The notes: a model not told the origin generated them from the letters alone. Positions 7,613 through 17,461 are shown, counted from the first letter of the stretch. The stretch is DNA of 64,000 nt from Enterococcus_K sp051713825 (GCF_051713825.1 NZ_JBIOQR010000001.1:2542001-2606000); one strand, 5' to 3'. Program-made: numbers and translations.

Positions 7613-9394
7613 TTAGATTTCACTATTTTGTAGTTTATACATATCGGCATAAAGGCCATCTTTGACTAATAACTCGTCATGTGAGCCGCGTTCGACGATA
7701 TGCCCCTTATCTAAGACTAAGATTAGATTCGCATCACGGATTGTTGACAATCGATGAGCAATCGCAATCGTTGTTCGTCCTTGCCGCATGTTGGCTAAGC
7801 CCTCTTGAATGAGGCCCTCTGTCTCCGTATCAATGTTAGCTGTTGCCTCATCTAAGACAAGAATTTTGGGGTTCGTCACAATCGTTCTAGCAAATGAAAT
7901 TAATTGACGTTGACCACTAGAATAACTTGCACCACGTTCAATCACTTTGGCATGATAGTCGTTTGGTAAAGTCTCAATAAACTTATCTGCTTGAACGAAT
8001 CTAGCGGCCTCTTTAATTTGGTGATCTGTAATTTCAGGATTTAGCATTCGAATGTTACCAGCAATATCGCCATAAAACATAAAGGCATCCTGTAAGACAA
8101 GGCCCATTTTTCGGCGAAGCTCCTCAATCGGGAAGTCCCGAATGTCTGTATCATCAATCAAAATTTGCCCTTCATAAAATTCATAAAAGCGCATCAACAC
8201 ATTAATGATGGAGCTTTTTCCACTACCCGTGTGTCCGACTAGTGCGACGGTTTCACCTGGATTTGCCACAAATGAAATATTATTTAAGACATTGTTTTTT
8301 CCATCGTAAGAAAAGCTGACATTTTTAAATTCAATCTTCCCTTCTAACACTTCACCTGTTGCGTGTTCATTTTGTTGAGGCGTGTATTCGTCGTTATCCA
8401 TAATTTTCAGAATCCGACTTCCAGCCACCATTCCATCTGTAAAGACGCTCAGAAAATCCATCATTTGAGACATTGGATTAAAAAAGCCTTGAACATAGGT
8501 GGTGAAGGCATAAATTAATCCAACCTCAATCGGTGAATGTAAGGCGTCAAAGCCAAACAAGCTCAAAGACATCGCAATGGCAATCGCATGTAAAAAACTG
8601 ATAATCGGACTCAATAGTATGGAATCTGTTTTGATCATTGAATAGCGCGTCCCTAAATAATCATCATTTATTGCTTCAAATTCACTCTCTAACCGTTTCT
8701 CTTGGCGGAATTGTTGAATAATTTGCATACCCGAAATCGATTCATTTAACTTCGTGTTTAACTGACTCAGCTTCTCCCGCATATTTCGGTAAATTCGTGA
8801 ACTAAATTTTTGATAGTACCAAATAACAACACCCAAAATAGGTAAGAAAACTAGATTCCACAAGGCAATTTTGGTATTGATTTGGAACATGGCGATAAAG
8901 GAAGAAGCAACTGCAAAAATCCCAGTTAAAACCATTAAAAAGACATACCAAAAATCAAATAATGTTTCCGTATCATTGGTGACACGAGAAACGATGGAAC
9001 CAGCAGGTGTTTGGTCAAAGTAACGCATACCTAACGTGTGGAGCTTCTCGAAAAGCTTGACACGAATATGCTGATACGTTTTTAATGAGGCCATTGAATA
9101 TAAGAACCATTGGAAGAACCAAATGATACTTTTTAAGATGACGCCAATCAAATATAGTCCTGCAAAGTAAAGAATTACTTGGGTTGTGGCTGTTTGTGTG
9201 GATAAGTAATCATCCATAAAGGTTTGAATGATTCTTGGCAACAGCACATTAATTATGGATAAAACAAATGCAAACAAAATAGCAACAAAAAAAGTTGTCC
9301 GAAAAGGCTTGGCAAATTGCATCAAGCGTTTAATAATTGTTTTTTGTTCGCGTAAAGGAATTGATTTGGTCCATTCTGACTTATATTCTTCCAT
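7613..9394 (-). CDS. ABC exporter half-transporter, canonical-Glu subunit
   Basis: Membrane domain (six helices, residues 1-320) fused to a nucleotide-binding domain (350-593); 593 residues. Walker A is GHTGSGKSS and Walker B is ILVLDEA with the catalytic Glu, but the signature is YSSGQRQ and not LSGGQ. Its partner (9396-11147) has the reverse pattern, so the two form a heterodimer of the BmrC/BmrD, LmrC/LmrD or EfrA/EfrB type, which export drugs and lipophilic compounds. ATG 9392-9394 lies one base after the partner's stop and has GGGAGTGAG in front; a longer frame upstream overlaps the partner and is unlikely. Confidence 0.9.
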   Translation of the reverse strand: MEEYKSEWTKSIPLREQKTIIKRLMQFAKPFRTTFFVAILFAFVLSIINVLLPRIIQTFMDDYLSTQTATTQVILYFAGLYLIGVILKSIIWFFQWFLYSMASLKTYQHIRVKLFEKLHTLGMRYFDQTPAGSIVSRVTNDTETLFDFWYVFLMVLTGIFAVASSFIAMFQINTKIALWNLVFLPILGVVIWYYQKFSSRIYRNMREKLSQLNTKLNESISGMQIIQQFRQEKRLESEFEAINDDYLGTRYSMIKTDSILLSPIISFLHAIAIAMSLSLFGFDALHSPIEVGLIYAFTTYVQGFFNPMSQMMDFLSVFTDGMVAGSRILKIMDNDEYTPQQNEHATGEVLEGKIEFKNVSFSYDGKNNVLNNISFVANPGETVALVGHTGSGKSSIINVLMRFYEFYEGQILIDDTDIRDFPIEELRRKMGLVLQDAFMFYGDIAGNIRMLNPEITDHQIKEAARFVQADKFIETLPNDYHAKVIERGASYSSGQRQLISFARTIVTNPKILVLDEATANIDTETEGLIQEGLANMRQGRTTIAIAHRLSTIRDANLILVLDKGHIVERGSHDELLVKDGLYADMYKLQNSEI

Positions 9395-9395
9395 C

Positions 9396-11147
9396 TTAAC
9401 TCTCACTCCCTTCGATTTTTGCTTCGAGTTGTTGTTTGTCCCACATACGTTTATACCAACCATTTGCTAACAGTAGGTTGTCGTGAGAGCCTCGTTCAAC
9501 AATTCGTCCTTCTTCTATGACGATAATTTCTTTTGCGTGCATGACACTACTTAAGCGGTGTGCAGAAATAATTGTTGTTTTGTCATTTCTTGCCGCTTTT
9601 AAGTTTTTAAGAATTGCTTCTTCTGTTTTTGCATCAACTGCAGACAACGCATCATCTAATATCAACAGTTCTGGGTTGACAATTAGTGCACGAGCAATCG
9701 ATAGTCGTTGTTTCTGACCGCCTGATAAAGAGACGCCCCGTTCGCCAACCATTGTGTCATACCCTTCAGGAAAAGCTGTAATATCTTCATTAATATAAGC
9801 CATATCAGCTGCCTGTTCGACTTCCTCTTGTGTGAAATCAGGACTTGCAAACCGAATATTATCTCTAATTGTCATGGAGAATAGGAAATGATCTTGCGGA
9901 ACATAGCCGATTGACTTCATAAGTGCATCTAGAGAATAATCCTTATTGTCGTGGCCACCAAATGTAATCTTTCCTTCGTAATTATCATATTCGCGCATAA
10001 GTAACTTCAAGATTGTGGTTTTACCAGCGCCTGTTTTACCAACAATGCCTAATGTGTCCCCTTCATTAATCGAAAAATGAATGTCCTTAAGGGTCGCCTG
10101 TTCATCTTTTGGATAAGTGAATGCCGTTAGAGCCATTGTAAGTGTGCCTTTTGCTGGCTCTTTTATCGCATCTATTCGTTCCACAATATGTGTTTTCTCA
10201 TGAAGTAGTTCATTGACCCGATCGTAGCTTGCATTCCCACGTTCTAAAACATTAAACAAACGGCCAATTGCAAACATCGGCCAAACGAGCATACCAATAT
10301 AACTAATAAAAGAAACCAATTGCCCAATCGTAATTTCACCTTGCATAATGAAATTGCCACCGACGATAATCGTTAAAGCATAAGAGATACCAATGATCAA
10401 CGTGATAAAGGGATCAAATAAGGCATCCAAATAGTTCACTCGGCGGTTTTTGACAATCGCATCGCTAGCTTTTTCCGCAAAGTCAGCCAAGTCTTCTTTT
10501 TCTTGACCAAACGTTTTAATCACTTTCATTCCTGTGATACTTTCTTGTGCTTTGTCGTTAATGGTCGAAAAAGCTTCTTGTGATTCACGAAAGGCATCAT
10601 GTAGTTTAGAGCCTAAGATTCTTGAAGTAACCGCCAATAGTGGCAATGGAATCAAGGCGATTAAAGTTAGCCGCCAGTCAACGAACAAAACCATTGCAAT
10701 AATCGTGGCGCCTCCTGTAATTAATGAATCTGCAAAGGTTAAAATACCAGCTCCGGCCACATTTTGAATTGCATTTAAATCATTGGTCGCATGGGCCATT
10801 AAATCACCCGTCCGATATTTTTGATAAAAGACGTGATCCATGCGAGTAAAATGTTCAAATAATTGACGACGCAAGTCCTTCTCTAAACGTGCAGCACTTC
10901 CCCAAATATTCATTCGCCATATGTAACGAAACGTGTACTGACCGATTGCTGCCAGTATAAGTATCGCAATCCAAAGACCAATCGTCTGGATTGAAATATT
11001 TTTATTCGCAATTTCATCAATAATGATACCAATGATTTTGGGTGGTGCTAATTGAACGAGCGCAACTAAGATAAGTGCCGTGACACCATAAAAATAATGT
11101 TTCCTTTCTTGTTTAAAAAACCAACCTAACTTTCTAAATATTGACAT
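9396..11147 (-). CDS. ABC exporter half-transporter, degenerate-site subunit
   Basis: First gene of the exporter pair, 583 residues: six membrane helices (1-315) and a nucleotide-binding domain (335-583). Walker A GKTGAGKTT and signature LSGGQ are normal, but the residue after Walker B is Asp (LLILDDALSAVDA) where hydrolysing sites have Glu. With the variant signature of the partner this makes one of the two ATP sites degenerate, the mark of heterodimeric multidrug exporters. ATG 11145-11147 is preceded by AAGGAGGA at 5 bases; the frame opens eight codons earlier. Substrate cannot be read from sequence. Confidence 0.9.
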   Translation of the reverse strand: MSIFRKLGWFFKQERKHYFYGVTALILVALVQLAPPKIIGIIIDEIANKNISIQTIGLWIAILILAAIGQYTFRYIWRMNIWGSAARLEKDLRRQLFEHFTRMDHVFYQKYRTGDLMAHATNDLNAIQNVAGAGILTFADSLITGGATIIAMVLFVDWRLTLIALIPLPLLAVTSRILGSKLHDAFRESQEAFSTINDKAQESITGMKVIKTFGQEKEDLADFAEKASDAIVKNRRVNYLDALFDPFITLIIGISYALTIIVGGNFIMQGEITIGQLVSFISYIGMLVWPMFAIGRLFNVLERGNASYDRVNELLHEKTHIVERIDAIKEPAKGTLTMALTAFTYPKDEQATLKDIHFSINEGDTLGIVGKTGAGKTTILKLLMREYDNYEGKITFGGHDNKDYSLDALMKSIGYVPQDHFLFSMTIRDNIRFASPDFTQEEVEQAADMAYINEDITAFPEGYDTMVGERGVSLSGGQKQRLSIARALIVNPELLILDDALSAVDAKTEEAILKNLKAARNDKTTIISAHRLSSVMHAKEIIVIEEGRIVERGSHDNLLLANGWYKRMWDKQQLEAKIEGSES

Positions 11148-11231
11148 ACTTTCCTCCTTTTCTCGAGTCATTTTGAGAGTAAATCACTCGTTTGTACCTT
11201 CAATTATCCCGATTCTCCCTAAAATAAGACA

Positions 11232-11264
11232 CAAAAAAACAGGCCGAAAGAAATTTCAGCCCGT
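11232..11264 (-). terminator. Terminator after yneF
   Basis: Minus strand: ACGGGCTGAAA, loop TTTC, TTTCGGCCTGT, then TTTTTTT (11232-11238). The 11-bp stem has two G-U pairs. Confidence 0.7.
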
Positions 11265-11307
11265 AATTTTTTCAATAATATGATGTGTCGACAAACAAAT
11301 GAATAGA

Positions 11308-11526
11308 TTACTTGTTTTGGTTCTTCATTTGTTGCATCATCTGACGTACTTTCTTTTCAGAGGGTTTTTGACCCATTGACGCCATCATTGATCGTAACAT
11401 TTCCTCATTAACGGGAGGATTTTTCTTAAGATAGTCTTGCATATATTTACGCGCGATGAAGAATCCACCAACAGCGCCTACTAATAAAGCGATAACCGCG
11501 ATAAGTACAACTATTCCTACTGACAT
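11308..11526 (-). CDS. yneF: YneF family (UPF0154) small membrane protein
   Basis: A 72-residue protein with one N-terminal membrane helix (about residues 5-26, IVVLIAVIALLVGAVGGFF) and a basic cytoplasmic tail with KKNPPVNEEMLRSMMASMG, the conserved core of UPF0154. Function is unknown. It is flanked by terminators on both sides and so is probably transcribed alone. AGGAGAG precedes the ATG. Confidence 0.9.
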   Translation of the reverse strand: MSVGIVVLIAVIALLVGAVGGFFIARKYMQDYLKKNPPVNEEMLRSMMASMGQKPSEKKVRQMMQQMKNQNK

Positions 11527-11596
11527 ATAAATCTCTCCTTTCCTCTCGAATTGCTCTCAAGAAATTATTTTACTAGATAAAGCTAGAAAAGAAAAG

Positions 11597-11635
11597 GCGT
11601 AATTCCAAAATAGTTAAACTTTTTTGGGATTACGC
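11597..11635. terminator. Terminator after nfo
   Basis: GCGTAATTCCAAAA (11597-11610) pairs with TTTTGGGATTACGC (11622-11635), a 14-bp stem with one G-U pair. On the minus strand it ends in CCTTTTCTTTT and follows the nfo stop by a few bases. Confidence 0.75.
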
Positions 11636-11642
11636 GCTTTAT

Positions 11643-12533
11643 TTATTGGTTTTCAATCTTTTCTAGCACTTTTGGATCAAATTTTTTGGCTTTTAACATC
11701 TCAATTTCAAAGCCATAAGGTGCTTTTGCTGTTTTCTTATCTGCCCCAACATAAGGCGTTTCAAGAATTTTAGGTAAAGCCATTAATTTTTCATGGTGAA
11801 CGACTTGACTCAAAGCATCAAAGCCAATCGTTCCAAAGCCGATGTTGGCATGACGATCCTTGTGAGAGCCTTGAGGATTTTTTGAATCATTGATATGCAA
11901 GACTTTCAAACGATCCAAGCCAATAATTTTGTCGAACTCATTTAGTACACCATCAAAATCTTCTCGAATATTGTAGCCCGCATCGTTGGTATGACACGTA
12001 TCAAAGGTCACTGAAAGTTTTTCATTTAACGTCACCCCATCAATAATCGTAGCTAATTCTTCAAAGGTTCGCCCAAGCTCTGTTCCCTTACCAGCCATTG
12101 TTTCTAAAGCGATTTGAGCCGTTTGTTCTTTGGTTAAGACTTCATTGAGACCCTTAATAATTTGTTTTAGTCCTGCATCAACACCCGCACCAACATGGGC
12201 TCCTGGATGTAGTGTGATTTGAGTCGCACCTAGAGCTTGCGCGCGCATAATTTCTTCACGCAAAAATTGAGTCGCAAAACCAAAATTTTCAGGTTTTATC
12301 GTATTACCTAAATTGATGATATAGGGTGCGTGAACCACGATGTTTGATAAGTGATGCTCGGTCATGAATTGTTGCCCAGCTTCAATATTCATTTCTTCAA
12401 TTGGTTTTCTGCGTGTGTTTTGTGGTGCCCCTGTATAAATCATAAAGGTCGTTGCTTGGTAGCTCGCGGCCTCCTCTGCTGCACCAAGGAACATTTTTTT
12501 ACCGCTCATACTAACGTGAGATCCTAATAACAT
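11643..12533 (-). CDS. nfo: Endonuclease IV (AP endonuclease)
   Basis: Zn-dependent base-excision repair enzyme that cuts 5' of abasic sites; 296 residues, a TIM-barrel of the AP endonuclease 2 family. Family signatures visible in order are ALETMAGKGTELG (metal-ligand Glu), VTFDTCHTNDAGY (Asp and His ligands) and LHINDSKNPQGSHKDRHANI (Asp and His ligands near the C-terminal third). The ATG at 12531-12533 follows AAAGGAGAAAA; the frame opens six codons earlier. It appears to be monocistronic or read with the upstream AEC permease (77-base gap). Confidence 0.95.
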   Translation of the reverse strand: MLLGSHVSMSGKKMFLGAAEEAASYQATTFMIYTGAPQNTRRKPIEEMNIEAGQQFMTEHHLSNIVVHAPYIINLGNTIKPENFGFATQFLREEIMRAQALGATQITLHPGAHVGAGVDAGLKQIIKGLNEVLTKEQTAQIALETMAGKGTELGRTFEELATIIDGVTLNEKLSVTFDTCHTNDAGYNIREDFDGVLNEFDKIIGLDRLKVLHINDSKNPQGSHKDRHANIGFGTIGFDALSQVVHHEKLMALPKILETPYVGADKKTAKAPYGFEIEMLKAKKFDPKVLEKIENQ

Positions 12534-12610
12534 ACTTTTTCTCCTTTTCATTTACTCTCTTCTTTGTAACAGATATTTGCTTTTTTTTAAAGAAATCTGT
12601 TTGTCGCTCG

Positions 12611-13507
12611 TTAAATACCGATAATCAGTAAGCCTGCTGTCATAAAAACTAAACCAATGATGAAGCTAGCAGATGAGGTAATCCCAACTACTTCTTCGGA
12701 CATCCCTGCTTTGACACTATTAATAACAGAAAATGTCGGAATGGGTGCAACGCTTAACAAACATAAGACGAGCTTCATATCATGTGGAATAGGTAGCAGG
12801 TAAAATAGGCCGAATAAGCCAAGGCCAAATGCATAACGCAGACCTAACGTTTTTAGGACAAGTGAATAGCTCATTTTTGGGAGTTTCAGCTCTAAATACA
12901 ACCCAATCATAAACATAGATAAAAAGGTATTTGCGTTTGCGATTACTTGTAACATTTCAACGAGTGACTGGGGTAATGAAGTTCCGCTTGAACGAAGAAT
13001 CAACATCAGCAAATAGGCTGAAAATGGAACAGATTTGAGCAGCTTGATGACAATACCACCCAGGGATATAGGGGCTTTTTCACCTACTATTTTATCGACT
13101 GTTACAGTGGTTCCTCCGGCTAGCATGATGCTATTGCCCATGTCAAACATCGCAAGTAGCGGTACTGCAGCAGGTAAAAAGCTTTGGAGAAACGGTAGCG
13201 TAAAATTCCCGACATTGTAGCCAGAAACACTATACATCATAAATTCTTGTTCAGTCACGGAGCTCTTTTTGGAAAAGAACGCGCCGATGCCAATCATAAA
13301 AAAGTTTAAGATAAGTGCGATGAATAACAAGCTAAATAAGCTCACTTGGATGGTAAGACTAGCTAAATTTACTACGATTGCGGCAGGTAACGTGACATTT
13401 AAAATGATTTTGGATAAGGTATTGCCATCTGCTTTTGATAAAAGGTTCAACCGTTTTAAGCCGTACCCAATCAGAATAATCAAAAACAGTCCTAAGGCGT
13501 TAAACAA
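12611..13507 (-). CDS. AEC family transporter (auxin efflux carrier fold)
   Basis: Integral membrane carrier of about 298 residues with roughly ten hydrophobic segments, typical of AEC permeases that move organic acids such as malate or malolactic substrates in lactic acid bacteria; substrate unknown. The start is uncertain. TTG at 13505-13507 is the first standard start but lies about 18 bases after the only ribosome site, GAAGGAAG. An in-frame ATC (13517-13519) is ideally spaced from that site, and an ATT lies between. The N-terminus may therefore begin four codons earlier than given. Confidence 0.85.
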   Translation of the reverse strand: MFNALGLFLIILIGYGLKRLNLLSKADGNTLSKIILNVTLPAAIVVNLASLTIQVSLFSLLFIALILNFFMIGIGAFFSKKSSVTEQEFMMYSVSGYNVGNFTLPFLQSFLPAAVPLLAMFDMGNSIMLAGGTTVTVDKIVGEKAPISLGGIVIKLLKSVPFSAYLLMLILRSSGTSLPQSLVEMLQVIANANTFLSMFMIGLYLELKLPKMSYSLVLKTLGLRYAFGLGLFGLFYLLPIPHDMKLVLCLLSVAPIPTFSVINSVKAGMSEEVVGITSSASFIIGLVFMTAGLLIIGI

Positions 13508-13875
13508 AATGGTTTTGATTGTGCTCTTCCTTCTTTCTTATAAAACCAAAATAGGTGAATAGTTAGGTGGATGTGGTACTAGAAAATAGTTTTTTTCTAT
13601 TGAATTCTCTAGGGGTTCCTTCATTTGAGACCCTCAGTCACTTTCTTAAAAAAATTTTAAGGTTCTTTCTACCTAATAAGTTTTTATCTATCATTTATGC
13701 ATTATCCGTTAATTTTAACTGAAACACGGGACAAATAAAAGAAAATCATGGGAAAACATCCACAAAATAGGAAGTTTTTCTTGGTAAATCAGGGTGTTTT
13801 TCCCACTAAGCTATTCATATGATTGTTTATTTGCTATAATTATACGGTATAAATTAAAAAATCGAGGTGAATTCA
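13508..13875. other. Divergent intergenic region, AEC permease / penicillin-binding protein
   Basis: About 360 bases, AT-rich, no coding frame. It should hold both promoters. TATAAT near 13834 and TATAAA near 13850 are candidate -10 elements for the downstream pbp gene, without a convincing -35. CTTAAAA/TTTTAAG (near 13643-13660) is a small hairpin. I found no T-box or riboswitch core. Confidence 0.4.
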
Positions 13876-16329
13876 TTGCCCCCATTAGATAATGAAAGGC
13901 ATAATCGGAACACTAAAAAAGATCAATGGTTATTTCGGATAAACATTGTTTTACGAGTTATCCAATCTCTAGTAACCTTTGGCGTTGTTCTGTTAATTCT
14001 TGGCGGCTCATTGGCCTTGGGAATTGGGACAGGCTATTTCGCCTATTTGGTTGAGGATACGAACATGCCTACCAAAAATGAATTAGCACGTGATTTAGGG
14101 AATATTACGCAAACCTCCAAGTTAACCTACGCGGATAATAGTAATATTGCCACCATTCGTTCGGATTTAATGCGAACAGCTATCAGCTCCGAAAATATCT
14201 CTGATTTAATCAAAAAAGCCATTATTAATACAGAAGATGAGTATTTTGAAGAGCACAACGGGTTTGTTCCTAAAGCTGTGGTTCGAGCATTATTATCTGA
14301 GGCAACTGGAATGGGTTCGTCAGGGGGATCAACGTTAACCCAGCAATTGGTTAAACAACAAATCTTATCTAATGAGACCACGTTTAAGAGAAAAGCCAAT
14401 GAAATTATTTTATCTATGCAGATTGAAAAGTATTTCTCAAAAGATGAGATTGTGACGACCTATTTAAATGTCTCCCCTTTTGGTCGAAACAACAAAGGCC
14501 AAAACATTGCAGGGGTTCAAGAAGCGGCAAAAGGAATTTTTGGTGTGAATGCCAAAGATGTTAATTTAGCCCAGGCAGCCTTTATCGCAGGTCTCCCACA
14601 AAGTCCAATCGTCTACAGCCCTTATACCAATACAGGCGATTTAAAAGAAGATTACTCACTCGGCTTAGAAAGAAAGGACTTCGTGTTATTCAGTATGTAT
14701 CGTGAAAAGGCGATTACTAAAAAAGAATATGAAGAAGCCAAAGCGTATGATTTATCTAAGGACTTTTTAAAGAAAGAAACAGCGAAAGCAGATGACCAAG
14801 GCTTCTTATACTACGCTGTGTTGGATGCCGCTCAAGAGGCTATTGCAAAGAAAAATGCCAAAAAAGATGGCATCAGTGATGAAGATTTTGCAGATGAGGC
14901 AACCTATGCCGCTTATTTAAACCGGGCCAAAAAGGAATTAGAAAATGGTGGTTATACGGTTCAATCTACCATTGATAAAAACATCTATAATTCGATGCAG
15001 GATGCTGTCCGTGACTACGGATATATGTTAGATGATGGTTCTGGCTCACGAATTGAAACAGGTAGTGTCTTGATGGAAAATAAAACCGGGAAAATTTTAG
15101 GTTTTATTGGTAGTCGGGATTACAATACGGACCAAAATAATCATGCGTTTGATACTGTCCGACAAGCGGGTTCTTCCATCAAGCCTGTATTAGTTTATGG
15201 TCCAGCAATCGATCAAGGATTAATGGGCTCTGAGACGCGTGTGGCGGATTATCCGATGAAGTATAAAGATGGTGGCGCTGTGTTGGCCAATGCAACGAAC
15301 ACAGGCTCAAAGACCTTCCAGACGGTTCGTGAATCTCTTGAGTGGTCTAACAATATTCCTGCGTACCATATTTATCAAAACTTGATTGAAAAAACAGGCT
15401 CAGATCAGTTTGCGTACGATAACTATTTGAAGAAAATGAACTACCCTGCTTCACATGACTGGGGAGTTGAGGCTGCGCCTTTAGGAACGACGGATGTAAC
15501 CACACTGAGTCAAACAAACGGCTATCAAACTTTAGCCAATGGTGGTGTATACCAAGAAGGCTATTTAATCGAGTCTATTAAGGACAATGAAGGCAATGTT
15601 GTTTACAAGCACGAGCCCAAACCTGTTAAGGTCTTCTCCCCTGCGACTGCTTCTATTATGAATGATTTGATGCGCAGTGTGATTGATGCTCAAATCACGA
15701 CCCCGTTTAAGTCTGTGATTAGTGGGCTTGATTGGAATTTAGGCAATGCCGATTGGGTTGGGAAAACTGGGAGTACCGATCATTATGCGGATTCATGGCT
15801 AGTCGTCTCTACGCCGAAAGTCACAATCAGTAACTGGTCAGGACATGGAGAAGCAAATGTGCCAATGTATGATGGTAGCGGTGATCGTTCGGCGAATTAC
15901 CTAGCCTACGTGATTAATAAAGTACATCAGACAAACGGCGATGTGTTTGGAACTAACGAGCGGTTTAATTTGTCTAATGAGGTCAAACAAGTCAAAGTGT
16001 CAGACTTTACTGGTGCTCTTCCAGCAACTGTTGATTATCAAAACTATAAGCTTCAATCACCTGGAAAAGAAGTCACTTCTCTTTGGGCGAAGGATGGTCC
16101 AGTTGATAGTACCTTTGAGTTCGGAATTGGCGGAACAGAGGCCGATTACTCGTCTTACTGGAAAGCTTACTTGGATAGAATTGCTGCTCAGCAAAGACAA
16201 GCGGAACAAGCGAAAAAAGCCAAAGAGCAAACGGATAACGAGAAGGCAGAAAAAGAAAAGAAAAAAACAAATAACAATAGCTCTACAGAAAAGAAATCTG
16301 AGGATAAAAAAGATACAAAAGACGATTGA
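13876..16329 (+). CDS. Class A penicillin-binding protein (PBP2A type)
   Basis: Bifunctional peptidoglycan synthase of about 817 residues. A short cytoplasmic tail and one membrane helix (about 30-60) are followed by a GT51 glycosyltransferase (NTEDEYFEEHNGF with the catalytic Glu; GGSTLTQQLVKQ) and a transpeptidase with SxxK in GSSIKPV, SxN in WSNNIPAY and KTG in GKTGSTDH. The last 55 residues are a low-complexity Lys/Glu tail. GAGGTGA fits TTG 13876 best; GTG 13867 overlaps that ribosome site. A perfect terminator follows. It looks like the PBP2A/PbpF branch of lactic acid bacteria. Confidence 0.93.
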   Translation: MPPLDNERHNRNTKKDQWLFRINIVLRVIQSLVTFGVVLLILGGSLALGIGTGYFAYLVEDTNMPTKNELARDLGNITQTSKLTYADNSNIATIRSDLMRTAISSENISDLIKKAIINTEDEYFEEHNGFVPKAVVRALLSEATGMGSSGGSTLTQQLVKQQILSNETTFKRKANEIILSMQIEKYFSKDEIVTTYLNVSPFGRNNKGQNIAGVQEAAKGIFGVNAKDVNLAQAAFIAGLPQSPIVYSPYTNTGDLKEDYSLGLERKDFVLFSMYREKAITKKEYEEAKAYDLSKDFLKKETAKADDQGFLYYAVLDAAQEAIAKKNAKKDGISDEDFADEATYAAYLNRAKKELENGGYTVQSTIDKNIYNSMQDAVRDYGYMLDDGSGSRIETGSVLMENKTGKILGFIGSRDYNTDQNNHAFDTVRQAGSSIKPVLVYGPAIDQGLMGSETRVADYPMKYKDGGAVLANATNTGSKTFQTVRESLEWSNNIPAYHIYQNLIEKTGSDQFAYDNYLKKMNYPASHDWGVEAAPLGTTDVTTLSQTNGYQTLANGGVYQEGYLIESIKDNEGNVVYKHEPKPVKVFSPATASIMNDLMRSVIDAQITTPFKSVISGLDWNLGNADWVGKTGSTDHYADSWLVVSTPKVTISNWSGHGEANVPMYDGSGDRSANYLAYVINKVHQTNGDVFGTNERFNLSNEVKQVKVSDFTGALPATVDYQNYKLQSPGKEVTSLWAKDGPVDSTFEFGIGGTEADYSSYWKAYLDRIAAQQRQAEQAKKAKEQTDNEKAEKEKKKTNNNSSTEKKSEDKKDTKDD

Positions 16330-16346
16330 GTTGTAGAGGAATAAGT

Positions 16347-16392
16347 AATCACAAAAAAGGAATCAGCTTTCGCTGATTCCTTTTTTGTGATT
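16347..16392. terminator. Bidirectional terminator, pbp / ccpA
   Basis: A 21-bp perfect stem, AATCACAAAAAAGGAATCAGC (16347-16367), loop TTTC, and its complement (16372-16392). The A/T runs inside the stem give U-runs on both strands between convergent genes. Confidence 0.9.
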
Positions 16393-16397
16393 CTCAA

Positions 16398-17399
16398 TTA
16401 TTTTGTTGAGCCTTTTTTATCAATTCCATAAGGTAAGATAATTGTTTTTTCTTCAACGTCTTCTTTATTCATCATTTTTGTCAATAGACGCATCGCTACC
16501 GCACCGATATCATATAAAGGTTGGGTTACGCTTGATAGACGTGGACGAGAAACATCCGTCAATAATGAGTTGTTGCTTGTGATGATTTCAAATTCTTCAG
16601 GAACTTTTACGCCAGCATCTAACATGCCATCCAAAATTCCAATAGCTAATTCGTCATCTGTTACGTAAGCGGCAGTTGCCCCACTATTTTTAATGCGATC
16701 AGTTAATGCTAAACCGTCTCTAAAGTTGTAAGCTGACTCAAATACAAGTCCTTCATTGTAAGATAAACCATTTTCAGAAAGTGCTTCTTTATATCCCTTC
16801 ATACGACTTTGGCCATTGATTGGATCAATAAGCGCGCCACTAACAAAAGCAATTTTTTTGTTGCCATTTTTTGCTAGTAGGTCTGTCGCATCTTTTGTGG
16901 CACTTGCATAGTCAATATTTACGCTACCGACTTGTTCGTCTGGATCGATTGAACCAGCCAAGACAACTGGTGTTTTCGAACGAGAGAATTCGCCACGAAT
17001 CTCATCTGTGATATGGTGCCCCATAAAGATCACGCCATCCACTTGTTTTGCCAATAAATTGTTCAAAACATTGACTTCTTTTTGGTCGTTTCCATCAGAG
17101 TTTGCTAAAATAATGTTGTATTTATACATCGTAGCAACATCGTCAATTCCGCGTGCTAATGATGCGAAGAACATATTACTCACATCAGGGATCAAGACAC
17201 CAACAGTGGTTGTTTTTTTACTTGCTAAACCACGAGCGACAGCATTTGGGCGATAATCCAAACGATCGATTACTTCCAACACTTTTTTACGAGTGGCAGG
17301 CTTCACGTTAGGATTACCATTAACAACACGAGAAACAGTTGCCATAGAAACGTTTGCTTCACGAGCAACATCATAGATTGTAATTGTTTGTTTTTCCAT
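16398..17399 (-). CDS. ccpA: Catabolite control protein A
   Basis: LacI-family global regulator that binds cre sites together with HPr(Ser-P); 333 residues. The N-terminal helix-turn-helix (TIYDVAREANVSMATVSRVV) and hinge (YRPNAVARGLA) are followed by a periplasmic-binding-protein-like core. ATG 17397-17399 has AGGAGA in front; the frame opens six codons earlier. The divergent neighbour is pepQ, the classical ccpA/pepQ pair of lactic acid bacteria, which supports CcpA over other LacI proteins. Its kinase partner hprK is at 23028-23963. Confidence 0.95.
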   Translation of the reverse strand: MEKQTITIYDVAREANVSMATVSRVVNGNPNVKPATRKKVLEVIDRLDYRPNAVARGLASKKTTTVGVLIPDVSNMFFASLARGIDDVATMYKYNIILANSDGNDQKEVNVLNNLLAKQVDGVIFMGHHITDEIRGEFSRSKTPVVLAGSIDPDEQVGSVNIDYASATKDATDLLAKNGNKKIAFVSGALIDPINGQSRMKGYKEALSENGLSYNEGLVFESAYNFRDGLALTDRIKNSGATAAYVTDDELAIGILDGMLDAGVKVPEEFEIITSNNSLLTDVSRPRLSSVTQPLYDIGAVAMRLLTKMMNKEDVEEKTIILPYGIDKKGSTK

Positions 17400-17461
17400 G
17401 AAAATTCTCCTATTCATTTTTATATTCCATTTTCTGAAAATGCTATTTACATTTCTAAACT

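Noticed and set aside
13560..13640. T-box-like leader before the AEC permease (GGGTCTCAAATGAAGGAACCCC)
   Set aside because: The T-box core (TGGNACCGCG) and specifier stem are missing; it is only a small hairpin.
15941..16336. 131-codon plus-strand frame inside the penicillin-binding protein gene
   Set aside because: It overlaps the pbp gene in another frame; its composition mirrors the Lys/Glu-coding tail.
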